Positions 10,855 through 22,075 are shown, numbered from the stretch's first letter. The stretch: DNA of 64,000 nt from Locusta migratoria (GCA_026315105.1 CM048750.1:167366549-167430548); one strand, 5' to 3'. Numbers and translations: made by a program. The notes: generated by a model from the letters alone, not told the origin.

Positions 10855-11089
10855 GAAACTTCCTGGCTGATTAAAATTTGTGTCGGAATCGGGATTCGAA
10901 CCTGGGACCTTTGCCTTTCGCGGGCAACAGCTCTACCGTCTGAAAAATCCCAGCACGCTGCACGGTCCGGACACACATCTTTACTCAGGCAAAGGCCCCT
11001 CTTTAGATCCCGGTTCCGACACAAAATTAGAATCTGCCAGGAAGATTCATATCAGCCAACACTCCGCTGCAGACTGAAGGTTTTATTCT
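10855..11089. mobile_element. Head-to-head tRNA-like SINE (type D), short copy
   Basis: Two tRNA-like modules point away from each other. The left is on the minus strand (GGGATTCGAACCTGGGACC as a reversed B box); the right, near 10985-11025, is a degraded plus-strand counterpart with GGTTCCGACAC. The outer ends are complementary (GAAACTTCCTGG... and CCAGGAAGATTC). The 12-bp duplication GGTTTTAAAGTT is at 10843-10854 and 11090-11101. Fuller copies are at 13326 and 25478. Confidence 0.75.
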
Positions 11090-11090
11090 G

Positions 11091-11292
11091 GTTTTAAAGT
11101 TACTTACTTTGGCCCTAGAGATATCCATAATTTAGGAACACACACTTTCTTTGGCTAACAGCCATAAACAGTAACAAAGTTTAATTTGTATACATACATG
11201 TATGTTAGTAGTTAAACTTTTTGTGTGTCTTAGCCAGTGAATATGTGCGTTCCTACAAAATGGATATCTTCAGAGGGCAAAGTGACTTAAAA
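11091..11292. repeat. Imperfect palindrome, possible MITE
   Basis: The arms at about 11091-11183 and 11210-11292 are inverted copies of each other (left ..GAGATATCCATAATTTAGGAAC, right the reverse of GAAGATATCCATTTTGTAGG). The type D SINE at 10855-11089 landed at its left edge. No coding capacity. Confidence 0.6.
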
Positions 11293-11566
11293 ACTTCAAG
11301 CTAATTTTTGTTATTCGTAATACTGATTCCACAAACTGAGTTGCTAGTTGATGAAAGATTGAAAATATTTTTCAGCACCAAGATCACTACTCACATGGAC
11401 GATTACGAAAGACTCGCTGTGATCGTCGGATTTTGGCAAATTTTCTTAAACCTCTATGCAAATGCTGTTGAGGACTCTTCCCATACCGAAACAAAGTAAC
11501 ACACTGGGTTGTCAAAAGAAAGATAAAATTAATTAGTAATTTCTAAATATCTCGGCTATTTCAGGG

Positions 11567-11665
11567 CGGTGAATTACATTCAAACTCGAAGTTGAAAATT
11601 TATGCCGGACTGAAATTTCAACCCGAGTTTAAGCTCTGGGCCAACGGTCGCCTTAACTAGAGATA
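11567..11665 (-). repeat. Fragment of a tRNA-derived SINE
   Basis: The minus strand reads AGTTAAGGCGACCGTTGGCC, then a decayed B box (CTCGGGTTGAAATTTCAGTC) and CCGGCATAAATTTTCAAC, the same order as the relic at 10263-10335. Low copy quality. Confidence 0.45.
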
Positions 11666-12527
11666 GGTTGTTTGCAAACGAACGGGTCCAAAGGAACGGT
11701 TTACAAAACTGAGCGGAATTCACGAGGAAATATACACAAGACACTGCAGTTCATCGTGCTATTCTGTGGCCGCAAACGGTCCCATTCGGCGTTCCCGGTG
11801 CGGGTCGTCGGAACGAGTGCGGCGACCTCTAGTTCCAGGAACAGTCGCGTCGCCGTTCCTGTTATAGTTCGAAGAGGGTCGCACGTATGGTCCCATTCCG
11901 GTCGTTCTGTTTTAGTTCCTCCTAAGTATCCAGCTGTCATCCGTTCTGTTCAATTCACTCGTCATTATCGTTCTGTTTGACTTTCTCTACTTTGGACTAC
12001 TTGTACTAAAGGAGCCCATCACCGATAATTTACGTTTTACAAGTATTTTACAATGTTGTAACTTACCACCGCATAAGAATTACTTTTTATGTTATGCGAT
12101 TTACGCATAGCATAAAGACAAATCTGATTATTTCTTCGTACTTTTTATCAATGGCAGAAGTAATAATTAATGCAAGCTTTTTATTAATATTCGGACATTT
12201 TTAGATTTTATCTGCTTAATTAAACGTCTCGTTTTTAACGCATCTTTTGATCGTTTCCTTAAATGTAGTATAAAAGAGTGCACATAAATCTCTGGATTTT
12301 CCCTTTCCTCCCTATAAGAGACATGGCAGTTGGGATGACATTAGTTTTTGAGTTTGTTTTTTGTTCTGCCTAATTCTTAGGTTTCTTTGCGTGAAAGAAA
12401 ACAATAAATAAAAAAAAATCACACTGGCGTATTTTGAGGCCCACTTTAGATTTGCCTGTAGTTTTATGATTTTCTTGCAAACATTTCGCAGACAAATAAT
12501 AAAAATTGATAGACGATACAATGATAG
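11666..12527. other. Unassigned sequence
   Basis: The part around 11760-11900 is richer in GC and open on both strands (frames of about 100 and 80 codons) but gives no recognisable protein. The rest is AT-rich and featureless. Confidence 0.45.
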
Positions 12528-13166
12528 TTGTTGTTGTTGTTGTTGTCTTCAGTCCAGTGACCGGTTTGATGCAGCTCTCCACCCTACTCTATCCTGGAAA
12601 AGCCTCTTCATCTCCTCGTAAGAACGACAACCTACATCCATTTCACTTTGCTTATTATATTTATCTCTTGGTCTCCCTCTGCGACTTTTACCCCACACAC
12701 ACTTCATTCCAATGCTGAATTCACTATTGATGTCTAACAATGTGTCCTACCAATCGATCCCTTCTTCTAGTAGAAGAAATTCCTTTTCTCCCCAATTCTG
12801 TTCAGTACCACCTCATTAGTTACGCGATCTACCCACCTAATCTTCAGCATTATTCTGTAGCACCACATTTCAAAAGCCTCTATCCTCTTCCTGTTCGCAA
12901 TGTTTATCGTTCAAGTTTCACTCCCATGCAACACTCCATGCAAATGCCTTCAGAAAAGACTGTCTTACACTTAAATTAATATTCGATGTTAGGAAATTTG
13001 CAAATTTCTCTTTCTGAAAAACGCTTTTCTTCCCATTGCCATTCTGCATTTTATATCCTCTGTACTGCGACCATCATTTTACTGCCCAAGTAACAAAACT
13101 CATCTATTGACTTTATTGTTTTGTTACCTAACCTATTTCCTTCTGCATTGCCTGATTTTCTTACAC

Positions 13167-15154
13167 TAAGGCGACCAACCGTCCTGGATTCTGCGGGACA
13201 ATCCCGCATTTGGACTCGTTGTCCGGCATTGGGATGATTAAAATAAAAATGTCCCGCAAATGGCGAAATCGTCCTGCATTCCAGTAATTTTAAAATTCGT
13301 GGTCGAAGAACACAATCAGAAACTGGAATGAAACTTCACTTTGCAGCGGAGTGTGCGCTGATATGAAACTTCCTGGCAGATTAAAATTGTGTGCCGGAAC
13401 CGGGACTCGAACCTGGGACCTTTGCCTTTCGCGGGCAAGCGCACTACCGACTGTGCTATGCCGACACGACTCACGATGCCGCCACACAACTTCCGCCAGT
13501 GAGTCGTGTCCGGATAGCACAGTCGGTAGTGCGCTTGCCCTCGAAAGGCAAAGGTCCCAGGTTCGAGTCCCGGTTCCGGCACACAATTGTAATCTGCCAG
13601 GAAGTTTCATATCAGCTGACACTCCGCTGCAGAGTGAAGTTTCATTCTGGAAACATCCCTTAGCCTGTGCCTAAGCCATGTCTCCACCATATCCTTTCTT
13701 CCAGGAGTGCTAGTCTTGCATGGTTCGCAAGAGAGCTTCTGTGAAGTTTGGAAAGTAGGAGGCGAGGTACTGGCGGAAGTAAAGTTGTGAGGCGGCATAG
13801 TGAGTCGTGTCGGGATAGCACAGTCGGTAGTGCGCTTGCCCGCGAAAGGCAAAGGTCCCAAGTTCGAGTCCCGGTTCCGGCACACAATTTTAATCTGCCA
13901 GGAAGTTTCATATCAGCACACACTCCGCTGCAGAATGAAGTTTCATTCTGGAAACATCCCTTAGGCTGTGGCTAAGCCATGTCTCCACCATATCCTTTCT
14001 TCCAGGAGTGCTAGTCTTGCGTGTTTGCAGGAGAGCTTCTGTGAAGTTTGGAAAGTAGGAGGCGAGTTACTGGCGGAAGTAAAGTTGTGAGGCGGCATCG
14101 TGAAGCGTGTCGGGATAGCAGTCGGTAGTGCGCTTGCCCGCGAAAGCCAAAGGTTCCAGGTTCGAGTCCCGGTTCCGGCACACAATTTTAATCTGCCAGG
14201 AAGTTTCACAATCAGAAACTGTTTGTGTACGGCACGCTATGTCATACTGCTTACAAGTCAACTTCACAATGCATCACCTACGTATAAATGGCAGTACTTA
14301 CATTGAACAAAGGAAATAATACACATCATGTGGCTATTTCAAAATGTCTAATTCGCTAGCAGTGGAAGTTTTTTATTTGTTTTAAGTTGGTACTGCATTT
14401 GGTGATAGAATGAATTATTACAAAATTCTGTTTTTGGCATATTTTCTGTGCCTTCTTAAGTACGTTTCAAAACGTGTAATGGAATATTTTTCGATACTCA
14501 AGGTGGCAAACAAGATGTAATATTATCACAGTCTGTATAAACGTATTTAAAATATGACATGCATATACAATATCAGCATTCATCTTACTTCCTTCGGGAA
14601 TGAAAAGGTGGTGAAATTCTGAAAATGCAAGAACTAATGTGAGTGAGCATTGCATATAGTAACGCACAATGAACTCTGCACTTCATCGAAAGAACTTCTT
14701 TAATAAAGTAGTTCAAATGGTTTTAACAAGTAGTTTTTATCAAATTTAATTCGAGGTTATTGCAAAACGTAATTCTCTGGGCGTAGTATGCGACTTATCG
14801 TAATGTGTGGAACACGATGCTCTAAGAGCTTGATGAAATAAAAGTAGCACAGAGAACGAAGGTGATCGGAAAAAACGTAACGGAGGAAGAATATGTAAAA
14901 ATTGTCAGACTATAAAATTCACAATAGGAGCACGAAAAAATATTTATAAACTGTAAAAAAAGATTGAAAATGAAGAATAAAATGTTACTCATGTTAGATA
15001 TGTTACTTTAAAAGTAAACGTGTACACCTACTCTGTTCGGCTAAATTTCTTTTCTAGTTTCAAAATAACTGTTGCAATAAAGTCACGTGATCTTAGTCCT
15101 CCTTGACATCCTCGAAATGTCCCGCATTGAGTTTTGAAAAGGTTGGCCGCCTTA
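13167..15154. mobile_element. Non-autonomous hAT-type element
   Basis: The ends are inverted: TAAGGCGACCAACC at 13167 and the complement of TAAGGCGGCCAACC ending at 15154. The flanks are an 8-bp duplication, TCTTACAC (13159-13166) and TCTTAGAC (15155-15162). Eight bp is the hAT signature. Both forms of this 8-mer also occur in intact RTE copies (27736 and 63958), confirming the insertion point. No transposase is readable; much of the interior is a later SINE array. Confidence 0.8.
13326..14206. mobile_element. Type D SINE array: one reversed plus three direct tRNA-like units
   Basis: Four tRNA-like modules are present: one on the minus strand (about 13395-13475) and three on the plus strand starting near 13500, 13801 and 14101, a period of about 300 bp. 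Each plus module has GATAGCACAGTCGGTAGTGC (A-box side), the potential anticodon stem TTGCC/GGCAA and the B box GGTTCGAGTCCC. The whole block is bounded by a 15-bp duplication, CACAATCAGAAACTG, at 13311-13325 and 14207-14221, so it entered as one unit or expanded afterwards inside one duplication. It lies in the hAT element. Confidence 0.85.
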
Positions 15155-15750
15155 TCTTAGACTGCACTCCATTACCCTTGTTTTGCATTTGTTAATATTC
15201 ATCTTATACACACATTTCAACACACTGTCGAAGCAGTTCAACTGCTCTTCCAGGTCCTATGTTGTGGCTGACAGAATTACAATGTCATCGGCAAAACGCA
15301 ATGTTTTTATTTCTTCACCCTGAACTTTAATTCCTTCTCCAAATTTCTCCTTGCTTTCCTTTATAGCTTGCTGAATGTAGAGATTGAATAACATTGGAGA
15401 AAGGCTACAACCCTGTCTTACTCCCTTCCCAATCACTGCATCCCTTTCATACCATTCAACTCTGATAACTGCTACCTGGTTTTAGTACAAGTTGTAAATA
15501 ATCCTCCGTTCCCTGTATTTTACTCCTGCGTGCTTCATAATTTGAGTGTATTCCAATCAACATTGTCAAAAGCTTTCTCCAAATCTACAAAAGCTAGAAG
15601 TGTAGGCTTATCTTTCTTTAATATACTGGTGAACGAGTAGTAAGGGAGGTACCGAGAATGAAAGTTAAGTATGGACATCTCTTGTGTTAGACACCATTTA
15701 CCATGCAAATAGCAATGGTTTTAGATAACGGGTTAATCAGTACTGCAGTG

Positions 15751-15942
15751 TTCAAATGTTTGTTAAGCTTATGGGACTTAACTACAGGGTCATCAGTCCC
15801 TAAACTTACAAACTACTTATGAACTACTTACGAACTAAGACGGCACAAATAACCATGCCCGAGGGGGATTCGAACCCCCGACAGTAGTGGCCGTGCAGAC
15901 CGTGACTGGAGCGCCTCAGTCCCCTCGGCCACCGCGGCCGGC
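15751..15942 (-). mobile_element. T-tailed SINE, type A (copy 3)
   Basis: Type A head and shared tail on the minus strand. Target duplication CAGTACTGCAGTG (15738-15750) against CAGTACTGCTGTG (15943-15955), one mismatch. Confidence 0.9.
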
Positions 15943-16097
15943 CAGTACTGCTGTGAATAAATATTTCAAATATCTAAAAATACTAACAATGGTCTTTAAG
16001 TGATCCCCAGTTTCGTCTTTTACGATATATGGAAGTAGTAATAGAGGAAAGAGGAAAGAGAAAGAAAACTTTGAAGAATCCACCTTTACACAATTAC

Positions 16098-16660
16098 TCT
16101 GCAAATCACATTTAAGTGCAAAGCAGGGGATTCATCGAACTGCTTTTATAACATTTGTTTACCGTTCCAGTCTCTAACAGTGCGCAGGAAAAAGAAACGC
16201 CTGAATTTGTCCGTTTTCGATCTGATTTATTTTATTAGGATGATCCTGTATCCCTATATAGGCGAGTGCTAACAAAATACGTTCGCATTCCGAGAAAAAA
16301 GCTGGTGAACGAAATTTCGCAAACAGAGTTCTCGCGGTAAAGTATAACGCCTTTATTTTTCTCATTTCCTCCCCAATCCGCGCATCATTTTCCTGGCACA
16401 CTCCCTCTCTCCTAGGTCGCGATAATACAAAAGGAGCTGACCTTCTCTGAACTTTCACTATATCATTCGCCTGTCTTACTTGGTGGGTTGCCCGTAGCGG
16501 GCAGTAATACTTCAAATTACGACGCACAAATGTAAGATGGGCAGGTTTTTTTTTTTTTTTTTTTCATAAATGTTGCATCTTCTAAGTGTTCCGTGCATTA
16601 AACGTAACTTTTGGTTCGCCTTCTCTACGATATTTTCTATGTGTTCTTTCCAATTTCACT
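16098..16660 (-). pseudogene. LINE reverse transcriptase C-terminus, (GATGTA)n family
   Basis: The minus frame 16174-16527 reads LKYYCPLRATHQVRQANDIV, KVQRRSAPFVLSR and SECERILLALAYIG, matching the C-terminal part of the LINE at 34311-35368 (EYCCPVWDPHQVG, KIQRRAARFVLSR, SECENILLAPTYLG order). The 3' part at 16098-16170 matches the same family's 3' UTR. A T-run interrupts it near 16545. Confidence 0.75.
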
Positions 16661-17221
16661 TGTTCATAATTTCCAGTTAGGCCTATTTGATTGCTTTGTC
16701 GCAAATCGTACCAATTATCGTACACGAGAAAGTTATTTCAGGTTTGCCTTGTGTCGCTCTTTCCGACCTGGGACAGAGCCAGAGGTTTCTCTACGACTTG
16801 TGCTCCAGCGCTAAGGCAGCTGAAGTTACTCATACTTGATTAAGTCAGTACACTGCAGATTACAGCCATTATAAACGACTGACAATTCATAAACGTCACT
16901 GTTTATAGCGCGGATGCCTGCCACTGACGTTCTTATACATCGATCACCTGGGCTTTAACATTCATTACTGCTTGGAAGTATTTATGAGCTTCTGAGTACA
17001 ATTCTACGAGACAACGTCATGCTTTGGTGGCGAATCGCATGACACTACATCTTTGTCGTGATACATTTCTAAGCCAAGCTCTAAGTACAGTTACAACTCT
17101 CACAACAACAAGCGGACCCTTTACCGACTTTATGAACTTTTTCATAGTATGCTTATGGCAGAATTACGACTCCACCAAGAAAAAAAAGCAACTCTCAACT
17201 GCTCACAAAAGAACAAAAGAA
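16661..17221. other. Unassigned sequence
   Basis: Nothing supported. Open frames at 16611-16814 and 17024-17260 lack recognisable motifs. Confidence 0.5.
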
Positions 17222-17415
17222 TATTCAAATGTTTGTGAACATAACGAACCAAACTGCTGATGTCATGGGTTCCTAGACTTACAAACTTCTTTAACTAAAG
17301 CTAAGGAATCCACTCATACCCATGACCGAGAAAGAACTCCAACCTCCGATGGAGCGCGGTCGCGCAATCCGTGACGTAGTGTCTTAGACCGCGTATCCGT
17401 CCCTTGTGGTACGAG
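17222..17415 (-). repeat. Old, degraded T-tailed SINE
   Basis: The order of blocks is that of a reversed T-tailed SINE: CAAATGTTTGTGAAC, GATGTCATGGGTTCCTAGAC, ACCCATGACCGAG, a decayed B box (GGAGTTCTTTCTCGG reversed) and TTAGACCGCG. Many substitutions and no duplication visible. Confidence 0.6.
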
Positions 17416-17689
17416 AAAATCGAGTTTGCAAATTTCAGTTGTGCCTATATACTTCGTACGGTCGGTACTATTGAAGAAGTTCGCAATCGTGCGAATGAGC
17501 AGTTTCATAAGCGAGAGGTACGTGGATCGAATCTTCCTGCCGGTATTACTTTTTCATTGCCAAGTAGTTCTAACAACAGACTTATTATGACTAAGCAAAT
17601 TACCGGTACTTAAGATTCATTTATCGTTTACGTAAATTCTTCTTTTTCTTCCCCCTCCTCCTGTTCTTCTTCGTTTTCCCTCTATCCAA

Positions 17690-18600
17690 CATCCGGCCGG
17701 CTTGAGGTGTCAATGGTACTTCTCCACTTTCCTCCGTCTTTCCACCATTCTTCTTCCACTATTTGGTCCCATACCAGGTTACTCCCCCTTAAACTCGTCT
17801 TTATTGTGTCGATCCATCTTGTTATCGGTCATCCTCTTGCCGTCAATCTTGAACTCCATCATTGTTCTACGCATTATTCACTCCTCTTCAAATGCCCAAA
17901 CCATTTTAATCTGTTCTTTTCCATTCTCTCATTCAATTTCTCCACATCAATTTGTTGCCTAATATCTTCATTTTTCACTCTCTCTCCTCGTCTTCCCTAA
18001 CATACTTCTAAGGACTTTCGTGTAACTGGTTGGTATCCTATTCTCCTTTCTTCTATTCAATGTCTTTGATCCGTATGTTAGTATGTGTGTGAAGTAGGTC
18101 TTGCATTGCACTAACTTGCACCTCATTGGCACCTTTCTACCCAATACTAAACATGTCACACAATGGTAAAATGCAATACTCTGCAGTGTTCTTTTACTAA
18201 TTTTTGCCTCCACAAGAGCATTCTCTATTAATACACTTCTCAGATATTTCAAGTTGTCCATTATTTCAATATCCCATTCCTTAATATGGATTTGTCTCTT
18301 GTCCTCCCGGGCCGCTGTGGTTACCACCATGGTCTTGCTTTTCTCCATACTACATTTCATTCCATAATTCTCGATCTTATCGTTTAGGGTGTCATTTGTT
18401 GCCGTACCTACTTACTGCTTGCTCCCCACATCATAATATCATCTGCAAATAATTATAGCTTTGTCTCCCTTCCTCTATGGGCTTCTTTCGTCTATTTCAT
18501 CCATCCCTTTCCATTGCCGTTCTGTTTCAATTTTTCCTTGTCTCCTCTGGTTGAGTTAATAGCTCTCCACTTTTCCCTTTTACCAGCTCTCTGTATGTTT
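17690..18600 (-). pseudogene. RTE-like LINE reverse transcriptase relic
   Basis: The minus frame 17968-18360 reads MKCSMEKSKTMVV, IKEWDIEIMDNLKYLRSVLI and LTYGSKTLNRRKENRI, the stretch after the FADD motif in RTE-like LINEs (MKIN..KSKTM, YLGS, YGSETW). The C-terminal part, toward 17700, is frameshifted. A different subfamily from the (CAA)n-tailed RTE copies in this window. Confidence 0.7.
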
Positions 18601-18856
18601 TTTTTTCTTCTTCATACGTTTTATAGTTCCTTTTAGCACTATTAACATCTTTTTACAACTGATTGGTGAATATTATGCAGAAAAAGATGAATTTATTCCT
18701 TTATATGGAGAAATAATAAAGATACACGTTAACTTTCGATCAGAACAATAATTTCTTTTATATTATTGTATCGTAAGTTTGATAAATACTATTTGAAACG
18801 TATATAGTGCTGTAACAGTCATGATTATAATAATCGTAGAAATATATAAATTAATA
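18601..18856. other. Unassigned AT-rich gap
   Basis: Nothing recognisable. Confidence 0.5.
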
Positions 18857-19241
18857 ATTACCCCTTTCAAAGCGAGTTTGATTAGAGAAAATAGGAAGAA
18901 ACATAGAAAATAGAGATCCTGCAAGTACGGTGTATCTCCAGGTTGCACGAAACGCTCGCCCACACACAGCCAATGTCGTGAAATAAGTTCCTAAAAAGAT
19001 GTGGGCGGTGCAACGTGAATATCCACCATCCTCGCCGGATCCCAATAGTCCAGACTTCTTCCTATTCCTTCGATTCAAACTCGCTTTGAAAGGAGAGAGA
19101 TTTGAAAATATTCCTGACATCCAACGAAGTGTGACGTGTCTTTTGAACACCATCCCAAAGGAAGACTTCGAACAAAATTTCCAGAACATATATCGCAGTG
19201 CTCGGCGATACATAGTTATGGAAGGTAACTATAGTTCATAG
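18857..19241 (+). pseudogene. mariner transposase C-terminus
   Basis: About 18944-19230 encodes ARNARPHTANVVK (the HDNARPH motif mutated), then YPPSSPDPNSPDFFLF and LKLALKGERFENIPDIQRSV, the conserved end of mariner transposases including the SPD.xPxD-type region. The upstream catalytic part is missing. At 18857-18897 there is a short inverted copy of the CTCGCTTTGAAAGG segment found at 19080-19095, so the locus also suffered a local inverted duplication. Confidence 0.7.
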
Positions 19242-19260
19242 TTCATCTACGTTAATATCG

Positions 19261-20320
19261 CCCCAGTTGTGCGATTGGATTCACGATTTCCTATCAGAAA
19301 GGACACAGTTCGTAATAATGGACGGTAAGTCATCGAGTAAAACATATGTGATATATGGCGTTCCCCAGGGAAGCGTTATAGGTCCCCTACTCTTCCTTAC
19401 ATTTATAAACGATAATCTGAATAGCTTCCTTAGACTGTTCGCGGATGATGCTGTAGTTTATCGGTAAATGAAGTCAACAGAGGATCAAAAGCAATTGCAA
19501 AGCGATTTCGATAAAACTTTTACACGGTGCGAAAATTGGCAATTATCAAAAATAATGAAAAATGTGAAGTAATGCATATGACCACTAAAAGAAATCCGCT
19601 GAACTTCAGTAACACGATAAATGAGTCAAACCTGAAGACCATAAATTCTACCAAATACCTAGGAGTTACAATTACGAACAACTTAGACTGTAGAGAACGC
19701 ATATAAAATATTGTGGGGAAGGCGAACCAAAGGTTACGTTTCATTGGCAGAACGCTTCGAAGACGCACCAGCTCCACCAGAGAGACTGCCTACATCACAC
19801 TTGTGCGTCCTCTCCTGCAGTACTGTTGCCCAGTGTGGGACCCTCAGCAGGTGGGACTGACGGAAGATATTGAGAAGGTTCAGAGAAGGGCAGCTCATTG
19901 TGATAAAATGAGCTGCCCTTCTCTGAACCTTCTCAATATCTTCCGTCAGTCCCACCTGCTGAGGGTCCCACACTGGGCAACAGTACTGAACAGGGGGAAC
20001 GCGTCAAGGAAATGTTACACGACTTGAGGTCGAAATCATTAAAAGAACGACGTTATGCCTTGCGGCGAGATCTATTTACTAAATTTCAGTCACCGACTTT
20101 TACTTCTGGATGTGAAAATATTTTGCTAGCATCCACCTACAAAGGGAGACATGACCATCCCAATGAAATAAGAGAAACCAGATCGAAAACGGAACGATTT
20201 AGGTGTTCTTTCTTCCTGCGCGCTATTAGAGAATGGAACGGTAGAGAAAGGTTATGAAAGTAGTTAATGAAACCTCTGCCAGGCACTTAAATGTGATTTG
20301 CAGAGTATCTATGTAGATGT
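19261..20320 (+). pseudogene. LINE reverse transcriptase relic containing a perfect hairpin
   Basis: Pieces in order: LCDWIHDFLSERTQFV (19271), VPQGSVIGPLLFL (19354), LRLFADDAVVYR (19431), NQRLRFIGRTLRRRTSS (19726), EDIEKVQRRAAH (19865), then after the hairpin KSLKERRYALRRDLFTKFQS and FRCSFFLRAIREWN. It ends GAGTATCTATGTAGATGTAG near 20305-20320. Same family as 34311-35368, with the same microsatellite-type end. Frames shift at about 19465, 19700 and in the hairpin. Confidence 0.8.
19818..19988. repeat. Perfect 82-bp inverted repeat with 7-nt loop
   Basis: 19818-19899 and 19907-19988 are exact reverse complements, separated by GTGATAA. The left arm is normal LINE coding sequence and the right arm is the same segment reversed; LINE sequence resumes after it. 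Zero mismatches in an otherwise decayed LINE means it is recent, or an assembly or read artefact. Confidence 0.9.
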
Positions 20321-21849
20321 AGAAGGTCTGTTCACCGAACTTCATTGTCGGAGGTTCTAAGAGATATACTTTATTTTATTTTAAGGGATTTTTTTTTATA
20401 TGTGCACACAGGCGCCGAGTCCCCAGGACCCGAGGACCCTCACCAATAATTTAAGAAAATTATTAGTCATATTATGCTTTGTAAAAGCATAAAATTATGT
20501 TTGTATTTTTTATTTTCTTGTTTGACGATAGTTACCTTTTAAAATACATTCAGTAATAGGTCAAAACAAATAATTATTACGGTAGTATGCAGGTTAACTG
20601 AAAACCAGTGGTGTTAATCATGATAGTGTTACGGTGCTGCGGGCAGACTTAGAATTTGTCCCAGTGTGCAAAACTTTGGGTAAAGTCTGTCGCGAGCGGG
20701 CCAAAGCTGCGGCCTCGGCGACATCAAAAGGACTGGAGCAGAAGCTCGTGGGGCCCTCCGTCTCGCATCGCCTTGACGCTACCAGACATTACGATGCCGC
20801 AGCTATATAAAGCCCACCCTGCTGTCGCAATCTTTCAGTGTGGATAGTTTTGTTCAGTGTACGCTGCAGACGCGTTTGGTGTTCCGACTTTAGTGTCAAA
20901 AGGACTTGTCGTGTCCTACACAGTAATGAGGGAAGAGGTAGCAAGGTCAGTCTGCATATCCCGAGCGGAAAGGAGTGACTGCAGAGAGACAGTACAGACA
21001 TCTACTAGAGATGCGGATTTCGGGACTCGAGAGGATACTTTTTTAGGAAACTTTATGGAACTCATAGGTACATGGAATTATATTTATTGCATCCCACACT
21101 AAGTATACTACACTGGGATTATGCATTTAAAAAGCAAGAAGTATAAATCGGTTGCCACAAGAGAAGCCAGTAATTACGTTCCCTAGCAGCATTCCCTAGA
21201 CAGACGCACTCCCCGCGAGAAACAGACTGTCGTGGACAGTATTGCCAGACGTAGGGAATTTCCCCTACACGTAGGTACTTTTAAGCATTAAAATCATGTA
21301 GGGAATTTTCATCCAAAAGTCCCCAACGCGTAGGTACTTTGGTAAAATTTTACAATCGCCGACACATGCCTAGCGGGTACTGTTGGCAACAGAACAATTG
21401 TCAGCACACTGGAAGGAAACCGACCAATTGTGACAGAGTTTGAAGTAGCCAATAATATTTTAGACGCATAGTTGTTTTCTGTTCATAGTAAATAATATTA
21501 ATTTGAAAACTTAGTTTCGGGCACATAAAAATTGATGCGAAATATTATGATTTCAATGTATATCAGTGGAATGAAGAGTAGGTTTTGAAATAGTGTTAGA
21601 AAATGTCAGAAAAAGGAAAATTCATTGTTTCCATGAACGAAAGACGTTATATTACTTTGACTAGTCTGTTATTTATTTGCTTGAGGACCATATACTAGTT
21701 AGTAGTTGTAAATGAGAAGATGCTGACAAGAAAACGCTAAAATATTTGCGACAGCCAGCGTTATAAATGAACAAAGCGGTAGTAGCATTACTGTTTGAAA
21801 ATCGAATCATGCAGAATGACGGACTTCCTGTTTGTGCTGACTGTGAACT
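20321..21849. other. Unassigned sequence around the possible promoter
   Basis: 20640-20880 is moderately GC-rich and the rest AT-rich. Frames at 20656-20847 and 20857-21102 have no recognisable product. Between 21255 and 21345 the motif GTAGGGAATTT/CCCCTACACGTAGGTACTTT occurs twice in similar form, a short local repeat. Confidence 0.4.
20804..20839 (+). promoter_or_regulatory. Possible core promoter: TATA plus TCAGT initiator
   Basis: TATATAA starts at 20804 and TCAGT at 20835, so the initiator A is 33 bases from the first T of the TATA box, the spacing usual for arthropod core promoters. The surroundings (20640-21110) might be a solo LTR or an unrecognised promoter, but I see no matching second LTR and no recognised gene downstream. 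Confidence 0.35.
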
Positions 21850-22075
21850 AAATAATTACTGCTCTTCCTACTCTATGGTTGATGGTTCCTCGGTGTATCC
21901 TTGTGCGGTCAATAAATCAGTTATCCTCGTGTAACAGTTGCACTTGGAATTTGCGGCATATTTGGGAAAACTAATTAATGCTGTTCCTCTCTATGGTTGA
22001 CAGGTTCTTGATATACCCTTGTCCGATCGAGTAACTTGTAACAGAGCAGTTGGAATTCGCGGCATAATCTACACT
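21850..22075. repeat. Imperfect tandem duplication, about 110-bp unit
   Basis: Two units share CTCTATGGTTGA, TATCCTTGTGCGG/TACCCTTGTCCGA, a GTAACAG block and TTGGAATTTGCGGCATA/TTGGAATTCGCGGCATA. No gene attached. Confidence 0.65.

Larger units (their letters stand above)
12528..15635 (-). mobile_element. RTE-type LINE, 3' half, split by a hAT element
   Basis: The minus-strand 3' end abuts a (GTT)n run, i.e. a (CAA)n tail on the element strand. 12549-12740 encodes the C-terminal GRPRDKYNKQSE... piece. The element is cut at 13158 and resumes at 15163 with the sequence that follows directly in the copy at 26667-28797, so about 2 kb was inserted. The 15163-15635 part covers the FADD region and sequence around motif A. 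Frames are broken throughout. Confidence 0.8.

Noticed and set aside
11672..11980. Open frames of about 100 codons near 11.8 kb
   Set aside because: No recognisable motif, open on both strands, probably compositional.
13391..13663. Frames reading MPEPGLEPGTFAFRGQAHYRLC, several copies
   Set aside because: Translation of the type D tRNA-like SINE module on either strand.
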